Part shown: positions 33,932 to 45,820 of the stretch, piece by piece
Numbering within the stretch: the stretch's first letter is position 1
Layout: each line of letters begins with the position of its first letter
Source: Mesorhizobium sp. PAMC28654
Lineage (GTDB): Bacteria; Pseudomonadota; Alphaproteobacteria; Rhizobiales; Rhizobiaceae
NCBI RefSeq assembly: GCF_020616515.1
Contig: NZ_CP085135.1
Location: forward strand, 4,945,001 to 5,009,000
DNA: 64,000 nucleotides
Direction of reading: 5' to 3'
Notes under the pieces: model-generated
Told to the model about the DNA's origin: nothing
Databases searched by the model: none
What the model saw: the letters and a program-made list of their open reading frames with translations, nothing else
Translations under genes and position numbers: made by a program

Positions 33932-35305
33932 TCACCCCTGCTCGGCCTGCAGCCTGTTGTAGTCATGGATCGTCCGGCTCAGGCGACGGCGCAGGAAGCT
34001 GGAAATGTTGTCGAAGATGAAGACGACGAGCAGGATCAGCAGCACCATGTAGAAGACATTGGCCCAGTTGGAATTGGTGCGCATCGCCTCCCACAGCTTC
34101 AGGCCGATGCCACCCGCGCCGACGGCGCCGATTATCGTGGCGCCGCGAGTGTTGGATTCCCACTGGTAGAGCGTCTGGCTGATGAACACCGGGATCACCT
34201 CCGGCAAGACGCCGTAGCGCTGCACCAGGAGGCCATTGGCGCCGGTCGAGAGCACGCCTTCGCGCGGCTTGTCATCGATGTTCTCCAGCGCCTCGGAATA
34301 GGTTTTGCCGAGCGTGCCGATCTCGGTGAAGAAGATCGCGGCACTACCAGCCAACGGGCCCGGTCCGAAGGCGCGGGTGAAGAACAGCGCCCAGATCAGC
34401 ATGTCGACCGAGCGCATGAAGTCGAAGAAGCGCTTGAGGACCTGGCTCAGCAGTCCGCTGGGCGTGATGTTGCGGGCGGCGAAGAAAGCAAGCGGGAAGG
34501 CGACGATGCCGCCGAGCAGCGTGCCGAGAAATGCCATGACGACGGTCTGCAGGAGCTTCGTCCAGACATCGCCATGCTGCCATTGGCCGTTGTACCAGAT
34601 ATTGTTGGCGGCCAGCGCGAGATTTGACGTGCCCGGCTTGAGTTCCGGCCCGGAGACGATCAGCGAGATCACTTCGCCGGGTGATTTTTCGAAGAATAGC
34701 GAGCGCGGGTCGAAGACGAAGTTCGCCCAGCCGAGGAAGCGCTTGCGGACCTTGACGCGATCGGCCGCGACCCGAACCTCGCCGGCAAAGCCCATGTCGG
34801 CGACAACCTCCTCGTCATGCGCGGTGATCCAGGCCGGAATAGCGCCGGAAACCACCGGCTTGCCCGATATCATCGATACCTGAACCGTCTGGCCATTGGC
34901 GATGATGGTGGCTTCGGTCTTGGTGAAGGTGACGGATTTGGCCTGGCCGTCGACCAGGACCGTGATCGAGCCGTCGGCGCTGGTCTTCACCCAGTCCGGG
35001 TGAGGGTCCGCGCCGAGCACCGAAAAGCGTGGATATTTGGGTTCAATTTGTGGCGTGTCGAGCGGGAAGGTCGGCTGCACGTCGTAGCTGATCCATTGGG
35101 TCAGGAAAAGCGGCAGGCGCTCCCAGTGTGATTCACGCATGACCTGCGGCAGGTTGAAGAACCACACGGCATAGACGAGGTAGAGAAGCGTGCCAACAAA
35201 CAGCAGTAGCGGGCCGAAACGCTTGTGCAGCGGCCGCTGGAACACATGCGGGTAGCGCTCCTCGATCGACAGGATTTCATCGGCGGTCATGACAGCCATA
35301 ATCAC
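33932..35305 (-). CDS. phnE: Phosphonate ABC transporter permease PhnE (second)
   Basis: A 457-aa inner-membrane protein. The C-terminal half is a PhnE permease with the EAA-like loop LVQRYGVLPEVIPVFISQTLYQWESNTRGATIIGAVGAGGIG. About 160 residues (roughly 60-220) between the first and second membrane segments form a large non-membrane, probably periplasmic, insertion, so it is much longer than E. coli PhnE. The GTG start overlaps the upstream phnE stop (GTGA). Paired with the shorter PhnE. Confidence 0.92.
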   Translation of the reverse strand: MIMAVMTADEILSIEERYPHVFQRPLHKRFGPLLLFVGTLLYLVYAVWFFNLPQVMRESHWERLPLFLTQWISYDVQPTFPLDTPQIEPKYPRFSVLGADPHPDWVKTSADGSITVLVDGQAKSVTFTKTEATIIANGQTVQVSMISGKPVVSGAIPAWITAHDEEVVADMGFAGEVRVAADRVKVRKRFLGWANFVFDPRSLFFEKSPGEVISLIVSGPELKPGTSNLALAANNIWYNGQWQHGDVWTKLLQTVVMAFLGTLLGGIVAFPLAFFAARNITPSGLLSQVLKRFFDFMRSVDMLIWALFFTRAFGPGPLAGSAAIFFTEIGTLGKTYSEALENIDDKPREGVLSTGANGLLVQRYGVLPEVIPVFISQTLYQWESNTRGATIIGAVGAGGIGLKLWEAMRTNSNWANVFYMVLLILLVVFIFDNISSFLRRRLSRTIHDYNRLQAEQG

Positions 35306-36258
35306 GCACCCATCAAAAAGGCTTGCTCGCCAACCAGCTTGCGGCGCAGCCAGGCGGAGAATTGGTCGATGATAAAGATGGTCGTGAACAGGAGCAGCAC
35401 CAGCGCCAGCGTCTTGGCGCCGAAGCCACGCGAGATGGAGAGCTTCAGTTCCTCGCCGATGCCGCCGCCGCCGACGGCGCCGATGATGGTGGAAGCGCGA
35501 ACGTTGATCTCGATGCGGAGCAGTGTGTAGGACATGAAATTGGGCAGCACCTGCGGCAGGTCGGCGAAGCGCACGCGCTCGAACCAGTTGGCGCCGACGG
35601 CCGTCAGGCCCTCCTCGGCGCGCATGTCGATGTTCTCGTTGATCTCGTAGAACAGCTTGCCCAGAGCGCCGATCGAATGCAGGCCGATGGCGATGATGGC
35701 CGCGATCGGGCCGATCGAAACGATGGCCGCGAACAGGCCGGCGATGACGATCTCGGGAAAGGCACGCAGCAGTTCCATGAGCCGCTTGACGACGAGCCGC
35801 AGCGCCGGGTGAGGCGTCAGATTGCGGGCGGCGATGAAGGAGAACGGCACCGCGAAGACAAAGCCGATGAAGGTCGAGACCAGCGCCACGTTCAACGTGG
35901 TCAGCATCAGTTCGAAATACTCGGGCACATAGAACCCGCCCCAGACATAGGCGCGGCCGAGCGGGAAATTGTATTCCTGGGTGCCATTGTCATGTGGTGA
36001 GGCGATGTCGAACATGGCCCGCCAGACATCGTTCCAGTCCTTTGGAATGAGCCAGCTAAGGAAGTCGAGCAGGTGCGGCAGCCGATCGAAAAAGTGACCG
36101 GCATTGGCTTCGTCGGCGAACCACATGGTTGCGCACAAGGCGACGAGCAGCAGGCCGACGCCCATGGCCGTATAGAGCCGGCGCAAGGAGGTCTGGCGTC
36201 GCCAGGCATCGGCTGCCTGGTGGGTTGCGTCTGAATGGGCGGTTGCTGAGAGGGTCAT
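35302..36258 (-). CDS. phnE: Phosphonate ABC transporter permease PhnE (first)
   Basis: A 318-aa permease with an N-terminal membrane segment near 29-48 and the loop FERVRFADLPQVLPNFMSYTLLRIEINVRASTIIGAVGGGGIG. The GAVG-GGIG end is shared with its partner. Two permeases of this kind follow phnD in many rhizobia. Confidence 0.93.
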   Translation of the reverse strand: MTLSATAHSDATHQAADAWRRQTSLRRLYTAMGVGLLLVALCATMWFADEANAGHFFDRLPHLLDFLSWLIPKDWNDVWRAMFDIASPHDNGTQEYNFPLGRAYVWGGFYVPEYFELMLTTLNVALVSTFIGFVFAVPFSFIAARNLTPHPALRLVVKRLMELLRAFPEIVIAGLFAAIVSIGPIAAIIAIGLHSIGALGKLFYEINENIDMRAEEGLTAVGANWFERVRFADLPQVLPNFMSYTLLRIEINVRASTIIGAVGGGGIGEELKLSISRGFGAKTLALVLLLFTTIFIIDQFSAWLRRKLVGEQAFLMGA

Positions 36259-36270
36259 GATCGGACATGC

Positions 36271-36303
36271 AAAAAGGGCGGCGCTGGAGGTGTCGCCGCC
36301 CTT
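36271..36303 (-). terminator. Attenuator between phnD and phnE
   Basis: AAGGGCGGCG and CGCCGCCCTT pair around a 10-base loop and, read on the minus strand, end in TTTTT. It should cut part of the transcripts after the binding-protein gene. Confidence 0.78.
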
Positions 36304-36317
36304 CCTGGTTTTTGCCG

Positions 36318-37226
36318 TTAGCCGCCGATCGCGGCCTTACGAGCTTCAACGATGACGTTGTAGAAGTCCGCCTTCACCGGGACGTAGCCGGTAAAGTCGC
36401 CGCCTTCCACGCCTTCGAAGCAGGCCTTGTCCTTCTTGGGCAGGTTGGTGAAGAAGTCGGTGAGCTTGGCGGTCATCTCGGGGCCGATCGCGGTGCGCAC
36501 GACCAGCGGGCCGTTGGGGATCAGGCCGGAGCGCCAGACTTCGACGAAGTCGTTGGGGTCGACGGCACCCTTGGCGGCTACCTTGTGGAAGGTGCCGGAA
36601 GTGTAACCGTCCTTGAAGTTGCCGATGCCGGAGGAATCGTCCACCGCCACGTCGACCTTGCCGTCGCGCATGGCCAGGATGTTGTTTTCATGGCCGCCGT
36701 TGAACTGGGTCGAGGCGAAGAAGGCCTCGTTCGACGCGCCGGTGGTCTTCGGGATCTGGGTCAGCGGGATCAGGTAGCCGGAAGTCGAATCCGGGTCGGC
36801 GTAGCCGAGCTTCTTGCCCTTGGCCGATTTGATGTCGGTGATGCCGGAGGATTTCAGCGCCAGGCCGATCGAATAGTAACCGGTGGCACCATCGGTCTGC
36901 TGGGTGGTGAGGATCGGGGTGACCGCCTTCGGATCCTTGATATAGACGCTGGCATAGCCAGAGGCGCCCAGTTCGGCGAAGTCGAGCGTGCCGCCGAGCA
37001 GGCCCTGGATGACGCCGTCATAGTCGGCGGCGGGGAACAGCGAGACTTTCTCGAAGCCGAATTCGGCCTTCAGGTGGTCGGCAAGGCACTGGTAGTTGCG
37101 CAGGCGGTCGGTTTCGTTCTCACCGCCGAGGATGCCGACGCGGAATTCCTTCATATCGGCGGCGTGGGCCGCGCTGGTCGCCATGGCGAGCACCGAAACG
37201 GCGCTGAAAACCATCTTTCTAAACAT
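36318..37226 (-). CDS. phnD: Phosphonate ABC transporter substrate-binding protein
   Basis: A 302-aa periplasmic protein with signal peptide MFRKMVFSAVSVLAMATSAAHA. FRVGILGGENETDRLRNY, GTLDFAELGASGYASVY and YADPDSTSGYLIPL are typical of PhnD. It binds phosphonates, or phosphite and phosphate esters in some homologues. It lies 92 bp after phnC. Confidence 0.94.
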   Translation of the reverse strand: MFRKMVFSAVSVLAMATSAAHAADMKEFRVGILGGENETDRLRNYQCLADHLKAEFGFEKVSLFPAADYDGVIQGLLGGTLDFAELGASGYASVYIKDPKAVTPILTTQQTDGATGYYSIGLALKSSGITDIKSAKGKKLGYADPDSTSGYLIPLTQIPKTTGASNEAFFASTQFNGGHENNILAMRDGKVDVAVDDSSGIGNFKDGYTSGTFHKVAAKGAVDPNDFVEVWRSGLIPNGPLVVRTAIGPEMTAKLTDFFTNLPKKDKACFEGVEGGDFTGYVPVKADFYNVIVEARKAAIGG

Positions 37227-37318
37227 TTGATGTCTCTCCTATAGGTTCCGGCCCCGCGCCGGCAGCGTTCTTGATTTTGACAGGTGCCCTTGACGCGGGC
37301 TGGCGATCCAGGCTGCTC

Positions 37319-38176
37319 TCAATACCCCGGGAATGCGGGCTCGAGCGGTCCGGCGGATGCTGCGATCTTTTGCTTGAAGGCAACGCTGGTGGAGGTGATG
37401 GCCTCCGAGATTTCGCCGCCATTGCTGTCGGCGCCATAGACAAGGCGCACGGCCTCGCGGTTGAGCTCTTCCGGCGGTCCGTCGAAGACGACCTTGCCGG
37501 CGGCCATGCCGATGATGCGGTTGCAATAGGTGCGTGCCGTATCCAGCGTGTGCAGGTTGGTGACGACGGTGATGCCCTCGCGCAGGTTGATGTCCTGCAG
37601 CGAGTCCATGACCACCTTGGCGTTGAGCGGGTCGAGCGAGGCGATCGGCTCGTCGGCCAGGATCATCTTCGGCTGCTGCATCATGGCGCGGGCGATGGCG
37701 ACGCGCTGCTGCTGGCCACCCGACAAGGTGCCGGCGGGCTGGAGCGCGGTGCGGGCGATGTCGAGCCGCTCGAGGGCGGCGACCGCCTCGGCGCATTCGG
37801 CGCGGGAGAACATGCCGAAAAGATTGGTCATGGTCGAGCGGTGGTTCAGCCTACCGAGCAGCACGTTGGTCAGGACGTCGAGGCGCGGCACCAGGTTGAA
37901 CTGCTGGAAGATCATGGCGCAGTCGCGCTGCCAGCGCCTGAGCGGCGAACCGCGCAACCGGGAAACCTCGGCACCGTCAAAAAAAATCGACCCCTGGCTG
38001 GGATCGATGAGACGGTTGATCATGCGCAAAAGAGTCGATTTGCCTGCACCCGAACGGCCGATGATGCCGACCATCTGACCCTGCGGGATCGAGATGTTGA
38101 TATCGCTGACGGCGGTATTCTTGCCAAATCGTCGGCTGACGCCGCGAATTTCAAGCGTGGCAGAGGTTGCTGACAT
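37319..38176 (-). CDS. phnC: Phosphonate ABC transporter ATPase
   Basis: A 285-aa ATPase starting [18 protein letters not shown], with Walker [10 protein letters not shown], signature [14 protein letters not shown] and Walker [14 protein letters not shown]. The open frame extends 23 codons upstream, but that stretch is over the promoter side and the ATG at 38176 matches PhnC length. Leads phnCDEE, with a Pho-box-like site upstream. Confidence 0.92.
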   Translation of the reverse strand: MSATSATLEIRGVSRRFGKNTAVSDINISIPQGQMVGIIGRSGAGKSTLLRMINRLIDPSQGSIFFDGAEVSRLRGSPLRRWQRDCAMIFQQFNLVPRLDVLTNVLLGRLNHRSTMTNLFGMFSRAECAEAVAALERLDIARTALQPAGTLSGGQQQRVAIARAMMQQPKMILADEPIASLDPLNAKVVMDSLQDINLREGITVVTNLHTLDTARTYCNRIIGMAAGKVVFDGPPEELNREAVRLVYGADSNGGEISEAITSTSVAFKQKIAASAGPLEPAFPGY

Positions 38177-38232
38177 GAGCAAATTCCAGTCCGGAGCATA
38201 ATGATCGTCTGGTTCTCGCCTAACGCAGCCAC

Positions 38233-38261
38233 ATGAACCTGCCATGTCGCGAGGATGTCAG
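38233..38261 (-). promoter_or_regulatory. Pho box candidate upstream of phnC
   Basis: Read on the minus strand, CTGACAT-CCTC-GCGACAT-GGCA-GGTTCAT gives three seven-base repeats spaced by four bases, the layout of PhoB sites (CTGTCAT-N4-CTGTCAT). The nearest repeat ends 57 bp before the phnC ATG. Confidence 0.6.
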
Positions 38262-38288
38262 TTTTGTTACGCTCCACAGACGTGGGGG

Positions 38289-38816
38289 TTACTGCTGGAG
38301 GACCAGCAGTTCCTCGAAATGCTTCATGTCCTTGAAGCCGCAGAATGCCGGGGCCCGCAATTCGACGATCGGCGCCTCGCTGGCAAACAGCGAAAGGCAA
38401 TCGTCGAAAAGGGCCTGCCACTCAGCTGCTCGTTCGTCGGCCAGGCGCTGGATCTGATAGGCGAATGTGATGTGGAAGACATAGCTATCGTGATCTGGAT
38501 GCCGGTATCCGAATGGCATCGCCAGTGCATCTCGCCAGCCTCGCATGATGCACACGTCGTCTTCGGTCGCACCGGCAACGGTGAGGCCGGTCGGCACGAT
38601 CTCGACCACCTTGATGTTGAACGGGCCCAGGCCCTCGAAACTTTTCAGACGCTCCAGGTAGAGATGCGTCATCGCATCGATGCTGGTGTCGAGCGGCACG
38701 TCGTGTGGCCAGTAGGGTAAGCGGGGCGGTGTTCGATGATGCCCTGGAACAGCGTCATGTGCAGGCTGGAAACGGGCGTGAAGGCCAGACGGTCGGCGTC
38801 GTATAGCGCGACGATC
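38289..38816 (-). pseudogene. DUF1868-like 2H phosphoesterase, C-terminal part
   Basis: This holds the C-terminal two thirds of a DUF1868-like protein of the 2H phosphoesterase type. Both HxT motifs are visible, SSLHMTLFQG and YVFHITFAY. The N-terminal piece lies beyond the IS21-type element at 41426-41643. A one-base deletion near 38720 (EHR then LPYWPHDVPLD) breaks the frame as well, so only the last 136 residues remain open. The piece starts at the IS edge with ALYDADRLAF. Confidence 0.75.
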
Positions 38817-38851
38817 TGGATGAGACGTGAGCGGCGATCTGGATGAGATTC

Positions 38852-41290
<2,439 letters not shown>

Positions 41291-41331
41291 CTACCGGGCC
41301 GACCGCGATCATAAGACGCTGAAAAATTGCG

Positions 41332-41392
41332 CGGCGGCGGGGGTGTAACTCCGGTCGGGCTACGCCCTCCCTTCGTCACACCCCCGCCGCCG
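41332..41392. terminator. Long GC hairpin inside the IS right end
   Basis: CGGCGGCGGGGGTGT (41332-41346) is perfectly mirrored by ACACCCCCGCCGCCG (41378-41392). It sits between the right inverted repeat and istA and could block outside transcription from entering the transposase genes. Confidence 0.65.
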
Positions 41393-41425
41393 AGTCTCAT
41401 CCTGATTGACGCTGAGTCTCACCTT

Positions 41426-41643
41426 GTTTGTCGCCGCGCAGCGTCGAGCATCGCCATCATCCGCTCGCGCACGGCAAGCACCACGGCCTCGGATGGCGAA
41501 CCGCCGAGATGGCTGACCACGGTATTGCCGGGCTCTACCAGGAAGTTACCGGATGTGTCGTAACGCGTGCCGAGATGCGCGGGAGTAGTCGGATTGGAGC
41601 CGGCAAAGAATCCGGCGAGCGAGGGTCTGACTGAGGCAGGCAT
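41426..41643 (-). pseudogene. DUF1868-like protein, N-terminal part
   Basis: The piece starts MPASVRPSLAGFFAGSN with GGAG 8 bases upstream, continues HLGTRYDTSGNFLVEPGNTVVSHLGG and ERMMAMLDAARRQ, and runs into the IS21-type end. GNTVV and the AxxDAxR motif match the start of DUF1868 proteins. The C-terminal piece (38289-38816) also contains an AxxDAxR motif, so the halves overlap in homology and may not come from one clean insertion. Confidence 0.7.
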
Positions 41644-41739
41644 CGAGATCTCCAAGGGAAGATCGCCTCCTGTCGCAGTCATGTGTCAGGGGTATGAAAC
41701 GGTATCATCGAGGGAAGGCCCGGCGCCGCGCCTTGTCGC

Positions 41740-42501
41740 TCACTTGCCGCCGGTGACATCGAGGAACGTGCCTGTGATGAAGGAAGCTTCGGCGCTCGCG
41801 AGCCATAGGATTGCCCGTGCGACCTCTTCGGGCTGGCCGCCTCGCCCCATCGGGATCGAGTCCTTGACGCGATCCACCCGTCCCGGCTCCCCGCCGCTAG
41901 CATGCATGTCGGTGTAGATATGACCGGGGCGAATGCAGTTGACGCGTATCCCATCCCGCGCGACTTCCTTGGCAAAACCGATCGTGAATGTCTCAACGGC
42001 ACCCTTCGACGCAGCGTAGTCGACATATTCTTTTGGACTGCCGAGCCGGGCCGATGCCGACGAGATGTTGATCACGGCGCCGCCCCGGCCGTTGTGGCGA
42101 TACGACATCCGCTTCACCGCTTGCTGTGCACAAAGGATAGGGCCGATCGAGTTGACCGCGAAGATACGCCGCATCCGCTCGAATTCGAGATCCTCTAGCT
42201 GAGACTTCTGCGCAAGTATCGCAGCGTTGTTGACCAGTACATCGATACGGCCGAACTCCCGGTCGATCGCGGCGAATAACCGAGCGACCTGCTCTGGGTC
42301 CGCGCTATCCGCGCGTACGGGCAAAGCCCGTCGCCCGGCAGCTTCCACGTCAGCCGCCACCGCAAGGGCGGCAGACTCGTTGGAGACAAAGCTGATGGCC
42401 ACATCGTAACCTTGTGCGGCAGCGAGCCGCGCAGTCGCCGCGCCCACGCCACGACCTCCACCCGTTATCAGAATTAGCGGCGCTTGAGAGACGCTATCCA
42501 T
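41740..42501 (-). CDS. Short-chain dehydrogenase/reductase
   Basis: A 253-aa classical SDR with GGGRGVGAATA near residue 14, NNAAIL near 91, catalytic Ser in INISSASARLG and YVDYAASKG (Y-x3-K). FLDVTGGK closes the protein as in glucose-1-dehydrogenase-like members. The substrate is unknown. It lies 113 bp downstream of the phn acetyltransferase gene on the same strand. Confidence 0.9.
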   Translation of the reverse strand: MDSVSQAPLILITGGGRGVGAATARLAAAQGYDVAISFVSNESAALAVAADVEAAGRRALPVRADSADPEQVARLFAAIDREFGRIDVLVNNAAILAQKSQLEDLEFERMRRIFAVNSIGPILCAQQAVKRMSYRHNGRGGAVINISSASARLGSPKEYVDYAASKGAVETFTIGFAKEVARDGIRVNCIRPGHIYTDMHASGGEPGRVDRVKDSIPMGRGGQPEEVARAILWLASAEASFITGTFLDVTGGK

Positions 42502-42614
42502 TTAGCAAACCTTGGTGTGATGGTGAGGTAACAATCCAGGACTGCGACCGGCTGAACGCTGACATTCATCTCGCCGCCGCCATCTTGTGGTGGTCATGGG
42601 GCCCAGCCCCTGGG

Positions 42615-43232
42615 CTATCCGCCATGTTTTTCCAGAAAAGCCTCCGCCGAGAGCTCGCGGAAATCGTCGAGTGAGGCGCGCAACCTGGCATGGTCCCAGT
42701 CCCACCAGGCCAGCGCCTGGTAGCGTTCGGCGATGCGACGGTCGAAACGCTCGCGGATCGGCTTCGCCGGCACGCCCGCGACGACGGTGTAGGGCGCGAC
42801 ATCTTTCGAGACCACCGCACCAGCGCCGACCGCGGCGCCATCACCGACGGTGACGCCTGGCAGGATGGTGGAGCCGTGGCCAAGCCAGGTGTCGTGGCCG
42901 ACGGTGACCCGCTTGGCGCGGCGCTGGGCGAAGAATTCGCTCTCATGCTCGGCGTCGTCCCAGTAGTCGGAGGCGCGGTAGGTGAAATGATGCATCGTCG
43001 GCCGCCAGGTCGGGTGATTGGTGGCATTCATGCGCACGCTGGCGGCGATGTTGGAGAACTTGCCGATGGCGGTGCACCACACCGAGCAGTCCTGCATCAT
43101 GTAGGAATAATCGCCGAGATCGCTTTCCGTAACCCGGCTGCGGTCGGCAATCTCGGTCCAGCGGCCAAGCGTCGAGTTCTCGACCTGCGCCGTCGGGTGG
43201 ATCAGGGGCGTTTCCGAAAGCCTCCGGGTCAT
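42615..43232 (-). CDS. Phosphonate-operon hexapeptide-repeat acetyltransferase
   Basis: A 205-aa left-handed beta-helix acyltransferase of the xenobiotic acetyltransferase type (DTWLGHGSTILPGVTVGDGAAVGAGAVVSKDVAPYTVVAGVPAKPIRERF). Homologues occur next to C-P lyase genes and are thought to acetylate aminophosphonates or intermediates. The ATG overlaps the phnL stop by 4 bp. Confidence 0.88.
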   Translation of the reverse strand: MTRRLSETPLIHPTAQVENSTLGRWTEIADRSRVTESDLGDYSYMMQDCSVWCTAIGKFSNIAASVRMNATNHPTWRPTMHHFTYRASDYWDDAEHESEFFAQRRAKRVTVGHDTWLGHGSTILPGVTVGDGAAVGAGAVVSKDVAPYTVVAGVPAKPIRERFDRRIAERYQALAWWDWDHARLRASLDDFRELSAEAFLEKHGG

Positions 43233-43936
43233 GCGGCGATCTTCGAGGTGCCGAAAGCGGTCACGTCGATGACGCGGTCGGCAACCGCCTCGCGCACGTC
43301 ATGGTCGTGGAAAATGCCGAGCAGGGCGACACCCGCCGCCTTCTTGGCGGCGATCAATGCGATGACCACCTCACGGTTCGTGGCGTCGAGTGACGCCGTC
43401 GGCTCGTCGAGCAGCAGGATCGGGTGCTCGATGATAAAGCCGCGCGCGATGTTGACGCGCTGCTGCTCGCCGCCCGAGAAGGTCGCCGGCGGCAGCGCCC
43501 ACAGTTTTTCGGGCAGGTTGAGCTGTGCCAGCAGGGCGCGCGCCTTTTCGCGCGCCGTCTCGCGTTCCTCGCCGCGCTCGACCAGCGGTTCGGCGATCAC
43601 GTCGAGTGCCGAGACGCGCGGTACGGTGCGCAGGAACTGGCTGACATAGCCGATCGTTTGCCGGCGTACCGCAAGCACGGTGCGCGGGCTGGCCGTCGCA
43701 AGATCGATGAGGCCGCCTTCGTGGTGGACGATGATCTGGCCTTCGTCGACGGCATAATTGCCGTAGAGCATCTTCAGGATCGAGCTCTTGCCGGCGCCGG
43801 ACGGGCCGCCCAGCACGGTGCATTCGCCAGCCCTGATCGAGAAGGACACACCGGAGACCACCGGCAATTTGATGCCGTCGCGCAGATGCATGGTGAAGCT
43901 CTTGGCGACGTCGGAAACAACGAGGGGGGTGGGCAT
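43229..43936 (-). CDS. phnL: C-P lyase complex ATPase-like protein PhnL
   Basis: A 235-aa ABC-type ATPase with Walker A GGPSGAGKSS, signature FSGGEQQRVNIARG and Walker B LLLDEPTASLD. The ATG at 43936 has GGAG about 10 bases upstream; the frame has another ATG 5 codons earlier. A 211-bp gap, mostly repeat, separates it from phnK; the two are usually adjacent. Confidence 0.93.
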   Translation of the reverse strand: MPTPLVVSDVAKSFTMHLRDGIKLPVVSGVSFSIRAGECTVLGGPSGAGKSSILKMLYGNYAVDEGQIIVHHEGGLIDLATASPRTVLAVRRQTIGYVSQFLRTVPRVSALDVIAEPLVERGEERETAREKARALLAQLNLPEKLWALPPATFSGGEQQRVNIARGFIIEHPILLLDEPTASLDATNREVVIALIAAKKAAGVALLGIFHDHDVREAVADRVIDVTAFGTSKIAA

Positions 43937-43970
43937 CAAAAGGTTCTCCAATCGTCATTCGTTTGCGGGC

Positions 43971-44133
43971 CAGCACCCCCCTCTGGCCTGCCGGCCATCT
44001 CCCCCTCAAGGGGGGAGATTGGCTGTCGCATGTGGCTTCGCCATTCTTCAGCGTCGCAGGTTGGGCGGGACATAGAAGCTGCCAATCCCCCCCCTTGATG
44101 GGGAGATGGCCGGCAGGCCAGAGGGGGGTACGC
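43971..44133. repeat. Palindromic repeat (family A) between phnK and phnL
   Basis: CAGCACCCCCCTCTGGCCTG and, inverted, CAGGCCAGAGGGGGGT, with inner ATCTCCCCCTCAAGGGG arms. GGCC replaces GTCC in both arms, a paired change that keeps the palindrome. Confidence 0.9.
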
Positions 44134-44147
44134 CGGAGCAATCATCG

Positions 44148-44924
44148 TCAAACCTGTAGAATCGAGGAAACAAGCAATTGCGTATAAGGCGCGCGGGGAT
44201 CGTCGAGCACGCGGTCGGTGAGACCGCTCTCGACGACGCGGCCGTCCTTCATCACCATCATGCGCTGCGACAGGAGTCGGGCGACGGCGAGGTCGTGGGT
44301 GACGACGATGGCCGCGAGGCCGAGATCGGTGACCAGACCGCGCAGCAGGTCGAGTAGACGTGCCTGCACCGAGACGTCGAGGCCGCCGGTCGGCTCATCC
44401 ATGAACACCAGCCGGGGACCGGTGACGAGGTTGCGGGCGATCTGCAGGCGCTGGCGCATGCCGCCGGAAAAGGCGCGCGGCTCGTCGTCGATGCGATCCT
44501 CGTCGATCTCGACGCGTGACAGCCAGTCGACCGCGGTGGCGCGGATCTTGCCGTAGTGGCGGTCGCCGACCGCCATCAGCCGCTCACCGACATTGGCGCC
44601 GGCCGACACCGTCATGCGCAGGCCGTCGGCGGGATTCTGGTGTACGAAGCCCCAGTCGGTGCGCATCAGGAAGCGCCGTTCGGCCTCGCTCATGCGGTAG
44701 AGCTCGCGGAACTGGCCGTCGCGCATTCGGTAGCTGGCCGTGCCGGAACTCGGCAGCAGCCGCGTCGCCAGGCAGTTGAGCAGCGTCGTCTTGCCAGAAC
44801 CGGATTCGCCGACGACGGCCAGAACCTCGCCGGGCCAGAGGTCGAAGGTGACGTTCTCGCAGCCGACGCGCGAGCCGTAGAATTTGGAGAGCGCCGAGAC
44901 GCGCAGCAGCGGTTCGTCGGTCAT
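44148..44924 (-). CDS. phnK: C-P lyase complex ATPase-like protein PhnK
   Basis: A 258-aa ABC-type ATPase. Walker A GESGSGKTT is near residue 39, the Q-loop region WGFVHQNPADGLRM, signature FSGGMRQRLQIARN and Walker B LVFMDEPTGGLDVS. It associates with the PhnGHIJ core. The ATG overlaps the phnJ stop by 4 bp. Confidence 0.94.
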   Translation of the reverse strand: MTDEPLLRVSALSKFYGSRVGCENVTFDLWPGEVLAVVGESGSGKTTLLNCLATRLLPSSGTASYRMRDGQFRELYRMSEAERRFLMRTDWGFVHQNPADGLRMTVSAGANVGERLMAVGDRHYGKIRATAVDWLSRVEIDEDRIDDEPRAFSGGMRQRLQIARNLVTGPRLVFMDEPTGGLDVSVQARLLDLLRGLVTDLGLAAIVVTHDLAVARLLSQRMMVMKDGRVVESGLTDRVLDDPRAPYTQLLVSSILQV

Positions 44925-45820
44925 TGTGCCGGCTCCATTGTGTCCGAGGCAATATGGGCTTCAGGGGCAAGATGGCCGCGATGGCCGTCCGCCCTGCGCT
45001 TCTCGCAGTGATCGGTGTCGGAGCAGACGAACATGTGGCCGCCATGATCGTCGAGGATGACCTCGTCGAGGTAGACATTCTCGGCCGCGCACAGCGCGCA
45101 GGGCTGGTCGAAGGTCTGCACCTCGAACGGGTGATCCTCGAAGTCGAGGCTGACGACGTCGGTGAAGGGTGGCAGCGCGTAGATGCGCTTCTCGCGGCCG
45201 GCGCCGAACAGTTGCAGGGCCGGCGACTGGTGCATCTTGGGATTGTCGAACTTCGGCGTCGGCGAAGGGTCCATCACATAACGGCCGTCGACCTTGACCG
45301 GATAGGCATAGGTGGTGGCGATGCGGCCGTGCCGGGCGATATCCTCGTAGAGCTTCACATGCATCAGGCCATATTCCTCCAGCGCGTGCATTTTGCGCGT
45401 TTCGGTCTCGCGCGGCTCAAGGAAGCGCAGCGGTTCGGGGATCGGCACCTGGTAGACAAGCACCTGACCGGCGCTCAGCGGATGTTCGGGGATGCGGTGA
45501 CGGGTCTGGATGATGGTGGCGCTGGCCGTGTTGGTGGTGACGGCAACGTTGGCGACCTTCTTGAAGAAGGCGCGTATGGAGACCGCATTGGTGGTGTCGT
45601 CAGCGCCCTGGTCGATCACCTTCAGCACATCGTCGGGACCGATGATCGAGGCGGTGACCTGCACGCCGCCAGTGCCCCAGCCATAGGGCATCGGCATTTC
45701 GCGCGAGGCGAATGGCACCTGATAGCCGGGAATGGCGATGCCCTTGAGGATCGCCCGGCGGATCATCCGCTTGGTCTGCTCGTCGAGATAGGCGAAATTG
45801 TAGGTGGCGATGTCGGTCAT
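44921..45820 (-). CDS. phnJ: Carbon-phosphorus lyase radical-SAM subunit
   Basis: A 299-aa PhnJ. Counting from MTDIATYNF, cysteines fall at 241, 244, 266 and 272 and the glycyl-radical Gly at 32, the same numbers as in E. coli PhnJ, which supports the ATG at 45820. It cleaves the C-P bond of ribose-phosphonate 5-phosphate. A 505-bp gap separates it from phnI, where a direct junction is usual. Confidence 0.95.
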   Translation of the reverse strand: MTDIATYNFAYLDEQTKRMIRRAILKGIAIPGYQVPFASREMPMPYGWGTGGVQVTASIIGPDDVLKVIDQGADDTTNAVSIRAFFKKVANVAVTTNTASATIIQTRHRIPEHPLSAGQVLVYQVPIPEPLRFLEPRETETRKMHALEEYGLMHVKLYEDIARHGRIATTYAYPVKVDGRYVMDPSPTPKFDNPKMHQSPALQLFGAGREKRIYALPPFTDVVSLDFEDHPFEVQTFDQPCALCAAENVYLDEVILDDHGGHMFVCSDTDHCEKRRADGHRGHLAPEAHIASDTMEPAQ

